Assembly: GCF_900167565.1 (NCBI RefSeq)
Contig: NZ_FUZV01000002.1
Span: 372,001-436,000, forward strand
Direction: 5' to 3'
Origin: Pseudoxanthomonas indica
GTDB lineage: Bacteria; Pseudomonadota; Gammaproteobacteria; Xanthomonadales; Xanthomonadaceae
Length of the DNA: 64,000 nucleotides
Shown: positions 9,824-17,188 of the stretch, piece after piece
Layout: every line of letters starts with the position of its first letter
Numbering within the stretch: the stretch's first letter is position 1
Made by a program: the position numbers and the translations under genes
The notes under the pieces: model-generated
What the model was told of the DNA's origin: nothing
Seen by the model: only the letters and a program-made list of their open reading frames with translations
The model's database searches: none

Positions 9824-10696
9824 ATGTCTGTTTTGATCAACAAGAACACCAAGGTCATCGTGCAGGGCTTTACCGGCCAGCAGGGCACCTTCCACGCCAC
9901 CCAGATGATTGAGTACGGCACCCAGGTCGTGGGCGGCGTGACCCCGGGCAAGGGCGGCACGACGCACATCGAACTGCCGGTGTTCAACACCGTGGCCGAT
10001 GCGGTCAAGGCCACCGGCGCCGACGCCTCGGTCATCTACGTGCCGCCGCCGTTCGCGGCCGACGCGATCCTGGAAGCGGCCGCGGCCGGCATCAAGGTCA
10101 TCGTGTGCATCACCGAAGGCATCCCGGTGCTGGACATGCTGCGCGTCAAGAACGTGCTGAAGTCGCATCCGGACACCGTGCTGATCGGTCCCAACTGCCC
10201 CGGCATCATCACCCCGGGCGAGTGCAAGATCGGCATCATGCCGGGCCACATCCACAAGCCGGGCAAGATCGGCATCGTCTCGCGTTCGGGCACGCTGACC
10301 TATGAAGCGGTCAAGCAGACCACCGACGTGGGCCTGGGCCAGAGCACCTGCATCGGCATCGGCGGCGACCCGATCAACGGTTTGAACTTCGTCGACTGCC
10401 TGAAGCTGTTCAACGAAGACCCGCAGACCGAAGGCATCATCATGGTCGGCGAAATCGGCGGCGACGCCGAGGAAGCCGGCGCCGAGTACATCAAGGCGCA
10501 CGTGAAGAAGCCGGTGGTGGGTTTCATCGCCGGTGCCTCGGCTCCCAAGGGCAAGCGCATGGGCCACGCCGGTGCAATCGCCTCGGGCGGCAAGGGCACG
10601 GCCGAAGGCAAGTTCGCGGCGATGGAAGCCGCTGGCGTCACCACCGTCCGTTCGCCGGGCGACCTGGGTGCGGCCATTGCGGCACGCTTGAAGTAA
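9824..10696 (+). CDS. sucD: Succinyl-CoA synthetase alpha subunit
   Basis: Partner of SucC; it binds CoA and carries the phosphohistidine intermediate. It has 290 residues, standard for the family. The N-terminal CoA-binding Rossmann part contains [20 protein letters not shown], the middle has [20 protein letters not shown], and the active-site histidine is in [17 protein letters not shown] near residue 247. It ends with a clear intrinsic terminator 28 bp after the stop, so sucCD is a two-gene unit. Confidence 0.97.
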   Translation: MSVLINKNTKVIVQGFTGQQGTFHATQMIEYGTQVVGGVTPGKGGTTHIELPVFNTVADAVKATGADASVIYVPPPFAADAILEAAAAGIKVIVCITEGIPVLDMLRVKNVLKSHPDTVLIGPNCPGIITPGECKIGIMPGHIHKPGKIGIVSRSGTLTYEAVKQTTDVGLGQSTCIGIGGDPINGLNFVDCLKLFNEDPQTEGIIMVGEIGGDAEEAGAEYIKAHVKKPVVGFIAGASAPKGKRMGHAGAIASGGKGTAEGKFAAMEAAGVTTVRSPGDLGAAIAARLK

Positions 10697-10723
10697 GCCT
10701 CCGCGCAAGCGGGTGTGTGGAAG

Positions 10724-10750
10724 AAGCCGCCTTCGGGCGGCTTTTTCTTT
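10724..10750 (+). terminator. Terminator of sucCD
   Basis: AAGCCGCC-TTCG-GGCGGCTT, an 8-bp stem with a stable UUCG tetraloop, is followed by TTTCTTTT. Confidence 0.9.
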
Positions 10751-10851
10751 TGGGGGGAGGGGAGGGCTGGCAGTGGCCGGGCGTGAGGCGTGTGACCACG
10801 CCGCTTCTGGAATAATGCGCTTCTGTAGCAAGTACACGGCAGAATGACTCC

Positions 10852-12489
10852 ATGACCGCACCGCTGCGCATCGCCCTGGCCCAGTTCGACTTTCCGGTGG
10901 GTGACGTCGCCCGCAATGCCGAGCGCATCACCGAGTACATCGCGCAGGCGCGCGATGAGTACGGCGCCGATGTGGTGTTGTTCCCGGAACTGGCCATCAG
11001 CGGCTATCCGCCGGAAGACCTGCTGCTGCGGCCGCGCTTCCTGGCCGATTGCGAGAGCGCGCTGCGGCAGATTGCCGCCACCACGACCGGCATCACCGCC
11101 GTGGTCGGTTGGCCGGAGACCGCCGGCAGCGTGGTCTACAACGCGGCCAGCGTGCTGCGCGATGGCCATGTCGAACAGACTTACCGCAAGCGCGAGTTGC
11201 CCAACTACGCGGTGTTCGACGAGCGCCGCTATTTCGACGTCGACCCTAATGGCGAGACCTGCGTGTTCCAGGTCAAGGACGTCACCCTGGGGCTGATCAT
11301 CTGCGAAGACCTGTGGTTCCCCGAGCCGCTGGCCGACACCGCGCGGGCCGGCGCCAGCGTGGTGCTGATTCCCAACGCCTCGCCTTACGACCGCGACAAG
11401 CACGCCCAGCGCGATGCCTTGCTTGCCGAACGTTGCCGCGATACCGGCCAGGCGCTGGCCTACTTGAACGTGGTGGGCGGGCAGGATGCGCTGGTGTTCG
11501 ACGGTTCTTCCGTCGTGGCCGATGGCGATGGCACGGTGCATCCGGCCGCCGCTGCGTTCACCGATCAGTGGCTGGTGGTGGACTACGACGACGCCACCCG
11601 CAAGTTTCGCCCGGTGCAGTGGGTCGATGACGGTGATGAAAGCCGCGAGGCGCTGGCCTGGCGCGCCATCGTGCGCGGCTTGCGTGATTACTGCGGCAAG
11701 AACGGTTTCCAGAAGGTCTGGCTGGGCCTGTCCGGTGGCATCGACTCGGCGTTGGTGCTGGCGATGGCGGTGGATGCGCTGGGTGCGGACCACGTCACCG
11801 CCGTGCGCCTGCCTTCGCGCTACACCGCCGGCCTGTCCAATGACCTGGCCGCCGAGCAATGCCGCGCGCTGGGGGTAAAGCTGGAAGCCATCTCCATCGA
11901 AGCGCCGTTCAAGGGTTTCCTGGAAGCTCTGGCGCCGATGTTCGGCGACCTGCCGGTGGACGTGACCGAAGAGAACCTGCAGTCGCGCAGCCGCGGCGTG
12001 ATCCTGATGGCGCTGGCCAACAAGTTCCATGGCCTGCTGCTGACCACCGGCAACAAGAGCGAGTACGCGGTGGGCTACGCCACCATCTACGGCGACATGT
12101 GCGGCGGCTACGCGCCCATCAAGGATCTGTACAAGACCGAGGTGTTTGATCTGGCGCGTTGGCGCAATACCGTGGGCGGCGCGCCGGTGATTCCGCCGGA
12201 GGTGATCAATCGCCCGCCGTCGGCGGAGCTGCGCGAGAACCAGAAGGATCAGGACTCGCTGCCGCCGTACGACGTGCTGGATGCCATCCTGTTCCGTTAC
12301 GTGGATCAGGAACAGTCACGCGACGAGATTGTCGCCGCCGGCTTTGATGCCAACGTGGTGGATCGCATGTTGCGGCTGGTGCGCATCAGCGAGTGGAAGC
12401 GCCACCAGGCCGCGCCGGGGCCAAAGATTTCGCGCCGTGCGTTCGGGCGTGAGCGGCGCTATCCGATTACCAACAAGTATTCGAGTTGA
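10852..12489 (+). CDS. nadE: Glutamine-dependent NAD+ synthetase
   Basis: Final step of NAD+ synthesis: amidates nicotinic acid adenine dinucleotide using glutamine and ATP. 545 residues in two domains. The N-terminal nitrilase-type glutaminase has the catalytic triad in FPELAISGYP (Glu), YRKRELPNY (Lys) and LIICEDLWFP (Cys). The C-terminal synthetase has the PP-loop LGLSGGIDSALVLA (about residue 291), plus TTGNKSEYAVGY and the family tail FDANVVDRMLRLV. It is a single-gene unit with its own terminator. Confidence 0.96.
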   Translation: MTAPLRIALAQFDFPVGDVARNAERITEYIAQARDEYGADVVLFPELAISGYPPEDLLLRPRFLADCESALRQIAATTTGITAVVGWPETAGSVVYNAASVLRDGHVEQTYRKRELPNYAVFDERRYFDVDPNGETCVFQVKDVTLGLIICEDLWFPEPLADTARAGASVVLIPNASPYDRDKHAQRDALLAERCRDTGQALAYLNVVGGQDALVFDGSSVVADGDGTVHPAAAAFTDQWLVVDYDDATRKFRPVQWVDDGDESREALAWRAIVRGLRDYCGKNGFQKVWLGLSGGIDSALVLAMAVDALGADHVTAVRLPSRYTAGLSNDLAAEQCRALGVKLEAISIEAPFKGFLEALAPMFGDLPVDVTEENLQSRSRGVILMALANKFHGLLLTTGNKSEYAVGYATIYGDMCGGYAPIKDLYKTEVFDLARWRNTVGGAPVIPPEVINRPPSAELRENQKDQDSLPPYDVLDAILFRYVDQEQSRDEIVAAGFDANVVDRMLRLVRISEWKRHQAAPGPKISRRAFGRERRYPITNKYSS

Positions 12490-12490
12490 G

Positions 12491-12520
12491 AGAAAGCCCG
12501 GCAACGCCGGGCTTTCTTTT
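12491..12520 (+). terminator. Terminator of nadE (probably bidirectional)
   Basis: AGAAAGCCCGGC-AAC-GCCGGGCTTTCT is a perfect 12-bp stem with T-rich flanks (TTTT at 12517-12520 on the plus strand). It lies between nadE and the convergent small gene at 12529, so it can serve both. Confidence 0.88.
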
Positions 12521-12528
12521 GGCTGGCC

Positions 12529-12831
12529 TCATGCGGCCAGCGGGTCTTGCGGTTCCTTCAGTGCTTGCGCCAGCTGGGTGCTGAGCAGGTTCAGGCAGCC
12601 GCTCCATTGCTCGGGCGCGATGATGGGATCGTCATTGCGCGAGAGGGTGAGCAGGTGGAGCAGATGCAGGGTTTCCTGCACGGTCCAGAGTTGGTCGCGG
12701 GCGTCGTCGGAGAACGGCGCTGTGGTGGGAGGGGCCGGCGGGGCCGGAGGCGAAGGCGGTGCGGGGGGCGGGTTGAAGGCGCCTTCGGTAGCCGGGCGGA
12801 GGAGGGTGCTTGTAGGATTGAGGCTAGCCAT
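12529..12831 (-). CDS. Small proline-rich hypothetical protein
   Basis: 100 residues, not recognised. The first 40 residues are disordered and rich in Pro and Ala (PPPAPPSPPAPPAPP at about 21-35). The rest, from SDDARDQLWTVQETLHLLHLL to LAQALKEPQ, reads as two amphipathic helices. GGAG stands 9 nt before the ATG, and the gene ends against the shared terminator after nadE, both supporting a real gene. The helical part resembles small DUF proteins of pseudomonads and xanthomonads that have no assigned role; this is an impression, not a match. Confidence 0.6.
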   Translation of the reverse strand: MASLNPTSTLLRPATEGAFNPPPAPPSPPAPPAPPTTAPFSDDARDQLWTVQETLHLLHLLTLSRNDDPIIAPEQWSGCLNLLSTQLAQALKEPQDPLAA

Positions 12832-13087
12832 GATCGGTACTCCACTTACTGGTTTTGGTTAGCGGGCCGGCTGAGTGACTGCTCAGACGGTCCGCGCTTT
12901 TGACTCGCAGCTGGGGAATGGGGCGGGGCGCTGCGGGACGGGGATGCCCTGTAGCAAAACCTAGAACCTGTAGCGACGGATTGCACCTATATCGCGAAAG
13001 AAATTTTGTCGGTGAAGTGCGCGCGTGGGTGTCGGAAATGACTGACAAGGAAGCGAAACGGACTTCGCACACAAGAGGGGGAGCACG

Positions 13088-13342
13088 ATGGAATCAGCGA
13101 TGCACATGATCCTGGGCTTGCCAAAGTCTCAACTTCTCTTTGGCGCCCTGTTCTTGCTGACAACCGCGGTTGGACCCAACCTGGTCTTCCGCAGCCATAA
13201 GCGACGCACGGGCAAGCAAGGTTCGCTGTTCGAGGACGTCGTCCCGTACCTGGCCAAGTTCAATGCGAAAGAGTGGCTCTGGATGGGTGTCGTTGCCCTG
13301 CTGTCCTTCGCATTCCTGGTCCTCGCGATGCATGCATCGTGA
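13088..13342 (+). CDS. Small two-helix membrane protein, unknown
   Basis: 84 residues with two transmembrane helices (about 13-33 and 61-82) separated by a basic segment FRSHKRRTGKQG and an amphipathic stretch LFEDVVPYLAKFNAKEW. A strong purine-rich site (AGAGGGGG) precedes the ATG by 6 nt. Base composition is less GC-rich than the neighbours. Not recognised. It is followed in the same direction by another small membrane protein gene at 13517. Confidence 0.6.
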   Translation: MESAMHMILGLPKSQLLFGALFLLTTAVGPNLVFRSHKRRTGKQGSLFEDVVPYLAKFNAKEWLWMGVVALLSFAFLVLAMHAS

Positions 13343-13516
13343 CTATGGGGAGTTCTTACTTCTGAGCGCTCTGCGATCACGGCAATGGCGTGCACACTGT
13401 ACAAAGTCAGCAAGGAACGCGGTGTGGGATCAAGGTGGCGGTCGTAGATTCGTGCTCTGACCCGCGTTTTCCTTTCTCGCCTAAATTGAACTACGAACGT
13501 CCAAAGGAAGAATGAA

Positions 13517-13831
13517 GTGATCCTTGTGCTCGTTGTTGCTACGTTCGCTCTTAATACTGCTTACTTGGCAAGTTTTCGCTCACTGATGACGAAATTGGAG
13601 GACGGAGCGGGGGCCTACTGGGAAAGTATCGGGAGGCCGAACAGTTTTTCCGGGAATCATGTCTCGGCAGTCTTGTCGAACCTTTATCGCAAGAAGATGG
13701 CTTTGGCTTGCGAACAGGCAGGGATATCAGGATTGCTTGGTGCGATAAGAGTTCTGCTTCCCGCAACATTTCTTGTTACTGGGTATACCTTGTTCTGCCT
13801 TTCCGAGTTACTTAATGGCTTGCAAAGCTGA
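13517..13831 (+). CDS. Small membrane protein with UspB-like layout
   Basis: 104 residues: an N-terminal helix (residues 1-18), a cytoplasmic-type middle with SLMTKLEDGAGAYWESIGRPN, and a second helix near the C-terminus (about 73-97). The start is GTG, with AAGGAAG about 7 nt upstream. Size and layout (helix, soluble Arg/Lys segment, helix) recall universal stress protein B, but sequence likeness is weak and I would not name it. An intrinsic terminator follows 26 bp after the stop, which supports a real transcript. GC content is low for this window. Confidence 0.55.
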   Translation: MILVLVVATFALNTAYLASFRSLMTKLEDGAGAYWESIGRPNSFSGNHVSAVLSNLYRKKMALACEQAGISGLLGAIRVLLPATFLVTGYTLFCLSELLNGLQS

Positions 13832-13857
13832 GCAAGAAATCTGGGGCCGAGAAAAAT

Positions 13858-13881
13858 GCCCGCTCACCGAGCGGGCTTTGT
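13858..13881 (+). terminator. Terminator of the small membrane protein gene
   Basis: GCCCGCTC-ACC-GAGCGGGC followed by TTTGTCGTT; an 8-bp perfect stem, with AAAAA upstream suggesting weak activity on the other strand too. Confidence 0.75.
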
Positions 13882-14120
13882 CGTTGCGGCGCAAGACTCA
13901 TCGCCACCATGAGGGGTTAGGAAAGGGCTTCGGCCGCGTGCCTAGCTGTGCATGCATTTTCCGACCCGCTTCGAGGGCCGGCCCAATCTAGGCGTTGGTC
14001 GATCAAGGAACACCGCGAATCGGACCCAGAAACTTGCTGCTCGCGAAAGCGGCACAACTGCAGAATGTAGCCAACGCAGCGGGTGACGTCGGGTCGGCAA
14101 CACCAGCCGACTTTCGAGCA

Positions 14121-14150
14121 AAAAAAAGAGCCTTGCGGCTCTTTTTTTTT
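14121..14150 (-). terminator. Bidirectional terminator downstream of bamD
   Basis: A7-GAGCC-TTGC-GGCTC-T9: a 5-bp GC-rich stem extended by A/T pairs, with U-tracts on either strand. It begins 15 bp beyond the bamD stop. Confidence 0.88.
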
Positions 14151-14165
14151 GGGGAGTCGGCGAAC

Positions 14166-15083
14166 TTACTTCCGCTCACTCATCCCACTCGCCGGCGACT
14201 TCTCGCCCGCAAACGGATTCAGGCGGCGAATCTGCCAGGGGTACTTCGGCCAGTCGCCGGTCAGCCACGGGTGCTGCGGGTCGTTGAGCTGCAGCACGCG
14301 GCGGGCGTCGTCGGCCAGGGCCTGGTTGCCCAGCTTGGTGTAGGCCTCGCCCAGCACAGCGACGGCGTCGTACTGGTACTCGCTCTGCGGGTAGGTTTCC
14401 AGCAGGTAGCGGGCGCGGGTGGCGGCGGAGACGTAGGCGTCGCGGCGCATGTAGTACAGCGCGGTGTCCAGCTCATGGCGGGCGAACTGGTTGCGCAGAA
14501 AGATCATTCGCTGGCGCGCGTCGGCGGCGTAGCGGCTGTTGGGGTAGCGCTCGGCCACGATGCTCAGATCGTTGTAGCCCTGCATCGGCGTGGACAGATC
14601 GCGGCGGCTGGCGTCCAGCTTCCACACGCGCTGCAGGAACACCGCATCGCGGGTCGAGTTGGCCAGGCCGCGCAGGTAGTACATGTACGGCACGTTGCGG
14701 TGGGTCGGGTAGGTGCGCAGGAACTTGTCGATTGAGGAGACCGCATCGTCCAGCTTGCCGGCCTTGTACTGGGCGTAGGCCGATTCCATCAGCGCCTGCT
14801 CGGTGTAGGGGCCGTACGGGTACTGGGCGATCAGGCTGCGGTACTGGGTCTGCGCGCGGTCCCAGTTGGCCGTCTTCATCGACTGGTGGCCGGTCTCGTA
14901 CATCGTCTCGACCGGCTGCACCACCGGCGCGTCCTTCTTGAACCACTTGCAGCCCGTACCGGTCGCGGTAACGGCCAGGACCAGCGCCAGCACCAGGAAA
15001 CGGGCCACGGAGGAAGAGCGGGGGGTTACGTGCGGCTTCGCGGTGGACGGGCTCGAAGCGGGCAGGGTCATGCGCTGGGTCAT
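14166..15083 (-). CDS. bamD: Outer membrane assembly lipoprotein BamD
   Basis: Essential lipoprotein of the BAM complex, which folds beta-barrel proteins into the outer membrane. About 305 residues from the ATG at 15083 (a second ATG at 15071 is equally possible; neither has a clear ribosome-binding site). A lipoprotein signal ends at TGTGC (Cys45 from this start), followed by tetratricopeptide-like repeats: YETGHQSMKTANWDRAQTQY, FLRTYPTHRNVPYMYYLRG, IVAERYPNSRYAADARQRM and TRARYLLETYPQSEYQYDA. It is divergent from rluD, an arrangement common in proteobacteria. Confidence 0.93.
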   Translation of the reverse strand: MTQRMTLPASSPSTAKPHVTPRSSSVARFLVLALVLAVTATGTGCKWFKKDAPVVQPVETMYETGHQSMKTANWDRAQTQYRSLIAQYPYGPYTEQALMESAYAQYKAGKLDDAVSSIDKFLRTYPTHRNVPYMYYLRGLANSTRDAVFLQRVWKLDASRRDLSTPMQGYNDLSIVAERYPNSRYAADARQRMIFLRNQFARHELDTALYYMRRDAYVSAATRARYLLETYPQSEYQYDAVAVLGEAYTKLGNQALADDARRVLQLNDPQHPWLTGDWPKYPWQIRRLNPFAGEKSPASGMSERK

Positions 15084-15203
15084 GGGCTGGCGGCGGGGCC
15101 GCGGCAGGGAAACGAGCCATGGATGATAGCCTAGGCAGTGCCCCAGCCATGAATATTCGGCCAACATTCCCGGAAACCCCGGGCTTGGCCGCACCGACCC
15201 CGT

Positions 15204-16178
15204 ATGACCGATACCCCCTCATCCGACGCCCCGCGCACCGCGCGCGTGCCTGAATCCGCCGCCGGCCGCCGTTTCGACGCGGTCCTGGCCGACCTGTTCC
15301 CGGAGTACTCCCGCTCGCGCCTGGCCGAGTGGATCAAGTCCGGCGACGCGCAACTGGACGGCCAGACCGTCAAGCCGCGTGATGCCGTGCGCGGCGGCGA
15401 AACCGCCAGCCTGAGCGTGGTGCTGGACACCCAGACCCACGCCGAGCCGGAAGACATCCCGCTGGACGTGCTGTACGAGGATGCCGACGTGTTCGTGCTC
15501 AACAAGCCGGCCGGCCTGGTGGTGCACCCGGGCGCCGGCAATCCGCGCGGCACCCTGGTCAACGCCCTGCTGTTCCGCGACCCGTCGCTCAACGTGCTGC
15601 CGCGCGCCGGTATCGTCCATCGCCTGGACAAGGACACCTCCGGGGTCATGGTGGTGGCGCGCAACGTGGTGGCGCAGACCGCGCTGGTGGAACAGCTGTC
15701 CTCGCGCGAAGTGCATCGCCAGTACCTGGCGATCGTGGTCGGCGCGATGGTCTCGGGTGGCACCGCCAATGCGGCCATCGACCGCCATCCGCGCGACCGC
15801 CTGAAGATGGCCGTGCGCGAAGACGGCCGCGACGCCGTCACCCATTACCGCCTGCGCGAGCGCTTCCGCGCGCACACCGCGCTGGAGTGCCGCCTGGAAA
15901 CCGGCCGCACCCACCAGATCCGCGTGCACATGGCGCACATCAAGTACCCGATCATCGGCGACCCGCTGTACGGCGGTCCGCTCAAGCTGCCCAAGGGCGC
16001 CAGCGAGGAACTGATTGCCGCGCTGCGTGGCTTCAAGCGCCAGGCGCTGCATGCCGAAACGCTGGAGTTCCGCCATCCGGTCAGCGGCGACGCCATCCGC
16101 GTCAGCGCGCCGGTGCCACAGGACATGCAGGATCTGATGGCCGCCCTGCGCGCGGATAGTCAGGCGCACAAGGCGTGA
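15204..16178 (+). CDS. rluD: 23S rRNA pseudouridine synthase RluD
   Basis: Converts uridines 1911, 1915 and 1917 in helix 69 of 23S rRNA to pseudouridine (by homology with E. coli RluD). 324 residues: an S4 RNA-binding domain (about 15-75, with [20 protein letters not shown]) and a catalytic domain with the RluA-family motif [12 protein letters not shown], catalytic Asp142. [13 protein letters not shown] and [13 protein letters not shown] are also typical. The stop overlaps the GTG of pgeF (GTGA), so translation is coupled. Confidence 0.93.
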   Translation: MTDTPSSDAPRTARVPESAAGRRFDAVLADLFPEYSRSRLAEWIKSGDAQLDGQTVKPRDAVRGGETASLSVVLDTQTHAEPEDIPLDVLYEDADVFVLNKPAGLVVHPGAGNPRGTLVNALLFRDPSLNVLPRAGIVHRLDKDTSGVMVVARNVVAQTALVEQLSSREVHRQYLAIVVGAMVSGGTANAAIDRHPRDRLKMAVREDGRDAVTHYRLRERFRAHTALECRLETGRTHQIRVHMAHIKYPIIGDPLYGGPLKLPKGASEELIAALRGFKRQALHAETLEFRHPVSGDAIRVSAPVPQDMQDLMAALRADSQAHKA

Positions 16179-16930
16179 GCGAAGGGGCGATCCTGCGCGC
16201 CGACTGGCCCGCGCCTGCCGGCGTGCATGCCTTCACCACCCTGCGTCATGGCGCGGGGCGGTCGCAGCCGCCGTTCGATCACTTCAACCTGGGTACCCGC
16301 TACGGCGACTACCGCGATGACCCGGCGGTGGTGGAAGCCAATCGCATCGAACTGATTGAACGCTTTGGCCTGCCTGCTGCGCCGCAATGGCTGCGCCAGG
16401 TGCATGGCACCGATGTCGCGGTGGTGGAGCGCGTCGACGGCGAAGAACCGGTGGCCGATGCCGCGGTGACCCGCCAGGCCGGCGTGGCGCTGGCCATCCT
16501 CACCGCTGATTGCCTGCCGGTGGTGTTTGCCAGCGACGACGGCCAGGTCATCGGCGCGGCGCATGCGGGCTGGCGTGGGCTGGTCGGTGGCGTGCTGGAG
16601 AACACCATCGCCGCGATGGCGGTGCCGGGTTCATCGATCATTGCCTGGCTGGGGCCGGCGGCGGGGCCAGCTTCGTATGAAATCGGCGCGGAAGTGCACG
16701 ATGCGTTCGTGGGTCACGATGCCGGCGCGGCCTCGGCGTTCATCGCGACGCGACCGGCTCATTGGCGCGTGGATTTGTATGCGCTGGCGCGGCGGCGATT
16801 GCATGCAGCGGGCGTGACCCGCGTCAGTGGCGGTGGCCGCGACACGATTGCCGAGGCCGATCAGTTTTTCTCGCATCGACGGGATGCGCAGACCGGGCGG
16901 ATGGCGACGATCATCTGGAAGGTCGCCTGA
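16175..16930 (+). CDS. pgeF: Peptidoglycan editing factor / multicopper-type nucleosidase PgeF (YfiH family)
   Basis: 251-residue laccase-domain protein (COG1496). Family members bind one zinc or copper; the E. coli and Staphylococcus homologues act in peptidoglycan precursor quality control, and purine nucleosidase activity has been reported for others. The conserved metal-site elements are [18 protein letters not shown] and HAGWRGL. The GTG start overlaps the rluD stop by 4 bp. The pair rluD-pgeF downstream of divergent bamD is widely conserved. Confidence 0.9.
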   Translation: MSEGAILRADWPAPAGVHAFTTLRHGAGRSQPPFDHFNLGTRYGDYRDDPAVVEANRIELIERFGLPAAPQWLRQVHGTDVAVVERVDGEEPVADAAVTRQAGVALAILTADCLPVVFASDDGQVIGAAHAGWRGLVGGVLENTIAAMAVPGSSIIAWLGPAAGPASYEIGAEVHDAFVGHDAGAASAFIATRPAHWRVDLYALARRRLHAAGVTRVSGGGRDTIAEADQFFSHRRDAQTGRMATIIWKVA

Positions 16931-16936
16931 GACTAG

Positions 16937-16983
16937 CCCCCTCCCCCGCGAGCGGGGGAGGGCTGGGGTGGGGGCGAACGAAG
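16937..16983. repeat. REP-like palindrome, left arm of doublet A
   Basis: CCCTCCCCCGC-GA-GCGGGGGAGGG (16939-16962) followed by CTGGGGTGGGGGCGAACGAA. It lies 8 bp after pgeF and may act as its terminator. Copies of the same element occur at 17136-17180 (inverted), 20333-20370, 22000-22049 and 28534-28650. Confidence 0.85.
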
Positions 16984-17033
16984 ACCAGACTTCGACGCAC
17001 CTGGTTGTCGTCGTCGGAGCCGACAGATCCGCT

Positions 17034-17096
17034 TGGAAGGTGTAACGCACCCGCGTGTAGTGAGCGAAGGACAGATTGATCGCATGCCCAGTTGAT
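17034..17096 (-). pseudogene. C-terminal remnant of a TonB-dependent receptor
   Basis: On the minus strand this stretch reads HAINLSFAHYTRVRYTF, the last beta-strands of a TonB-dependent receptor (terminal aromatic Phe). The intact receptor just downstream ends in YYYTRVRYSF, with similar DNA. Here the codon after Phe is CAA (Gln) where a stop would be expected, and no barrel remains upstream. It lies between two inverted REP-like elements. I interpret it as the tail of a deleted paralogue. Confidence 0.6.
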
Positions 17097-17135
17097 GCGC
17101 TTCGGTGCGAAGGTTGCAGGCGTTGAGGTTGGGAC

Positions 17136-17180
17136 TTCGGTGGCCCCCACCCCAACCCTCCCCCGCACGCGGGGGAGGGA
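17136..17180. repeat. REP-like palindrome, right arm of doublet A
   Basis: GGTGGCCCCCACCCCAACC followed by CCCTCCCCCGC-AC-GCGGGGGAGGG (17156-17179), the inverse of the element at 16937. It lies 9 bp beyond the stop of the receptor gene and may serve as its terminator. Confidence 0.85.
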
Positions 17181-17188
17181 GCAAAATG

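Larger units (their letters stand above)
13832..14165. other. Intergenic region holding two terminators
   Basis: 334 bp without a convincing gene. Terminators sit at both ends (13858-13881 and 14121-14150). The middle part 13885-14115 shows no open frame with a plausible start and no recognisable repeat. Confidence 0.7.
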
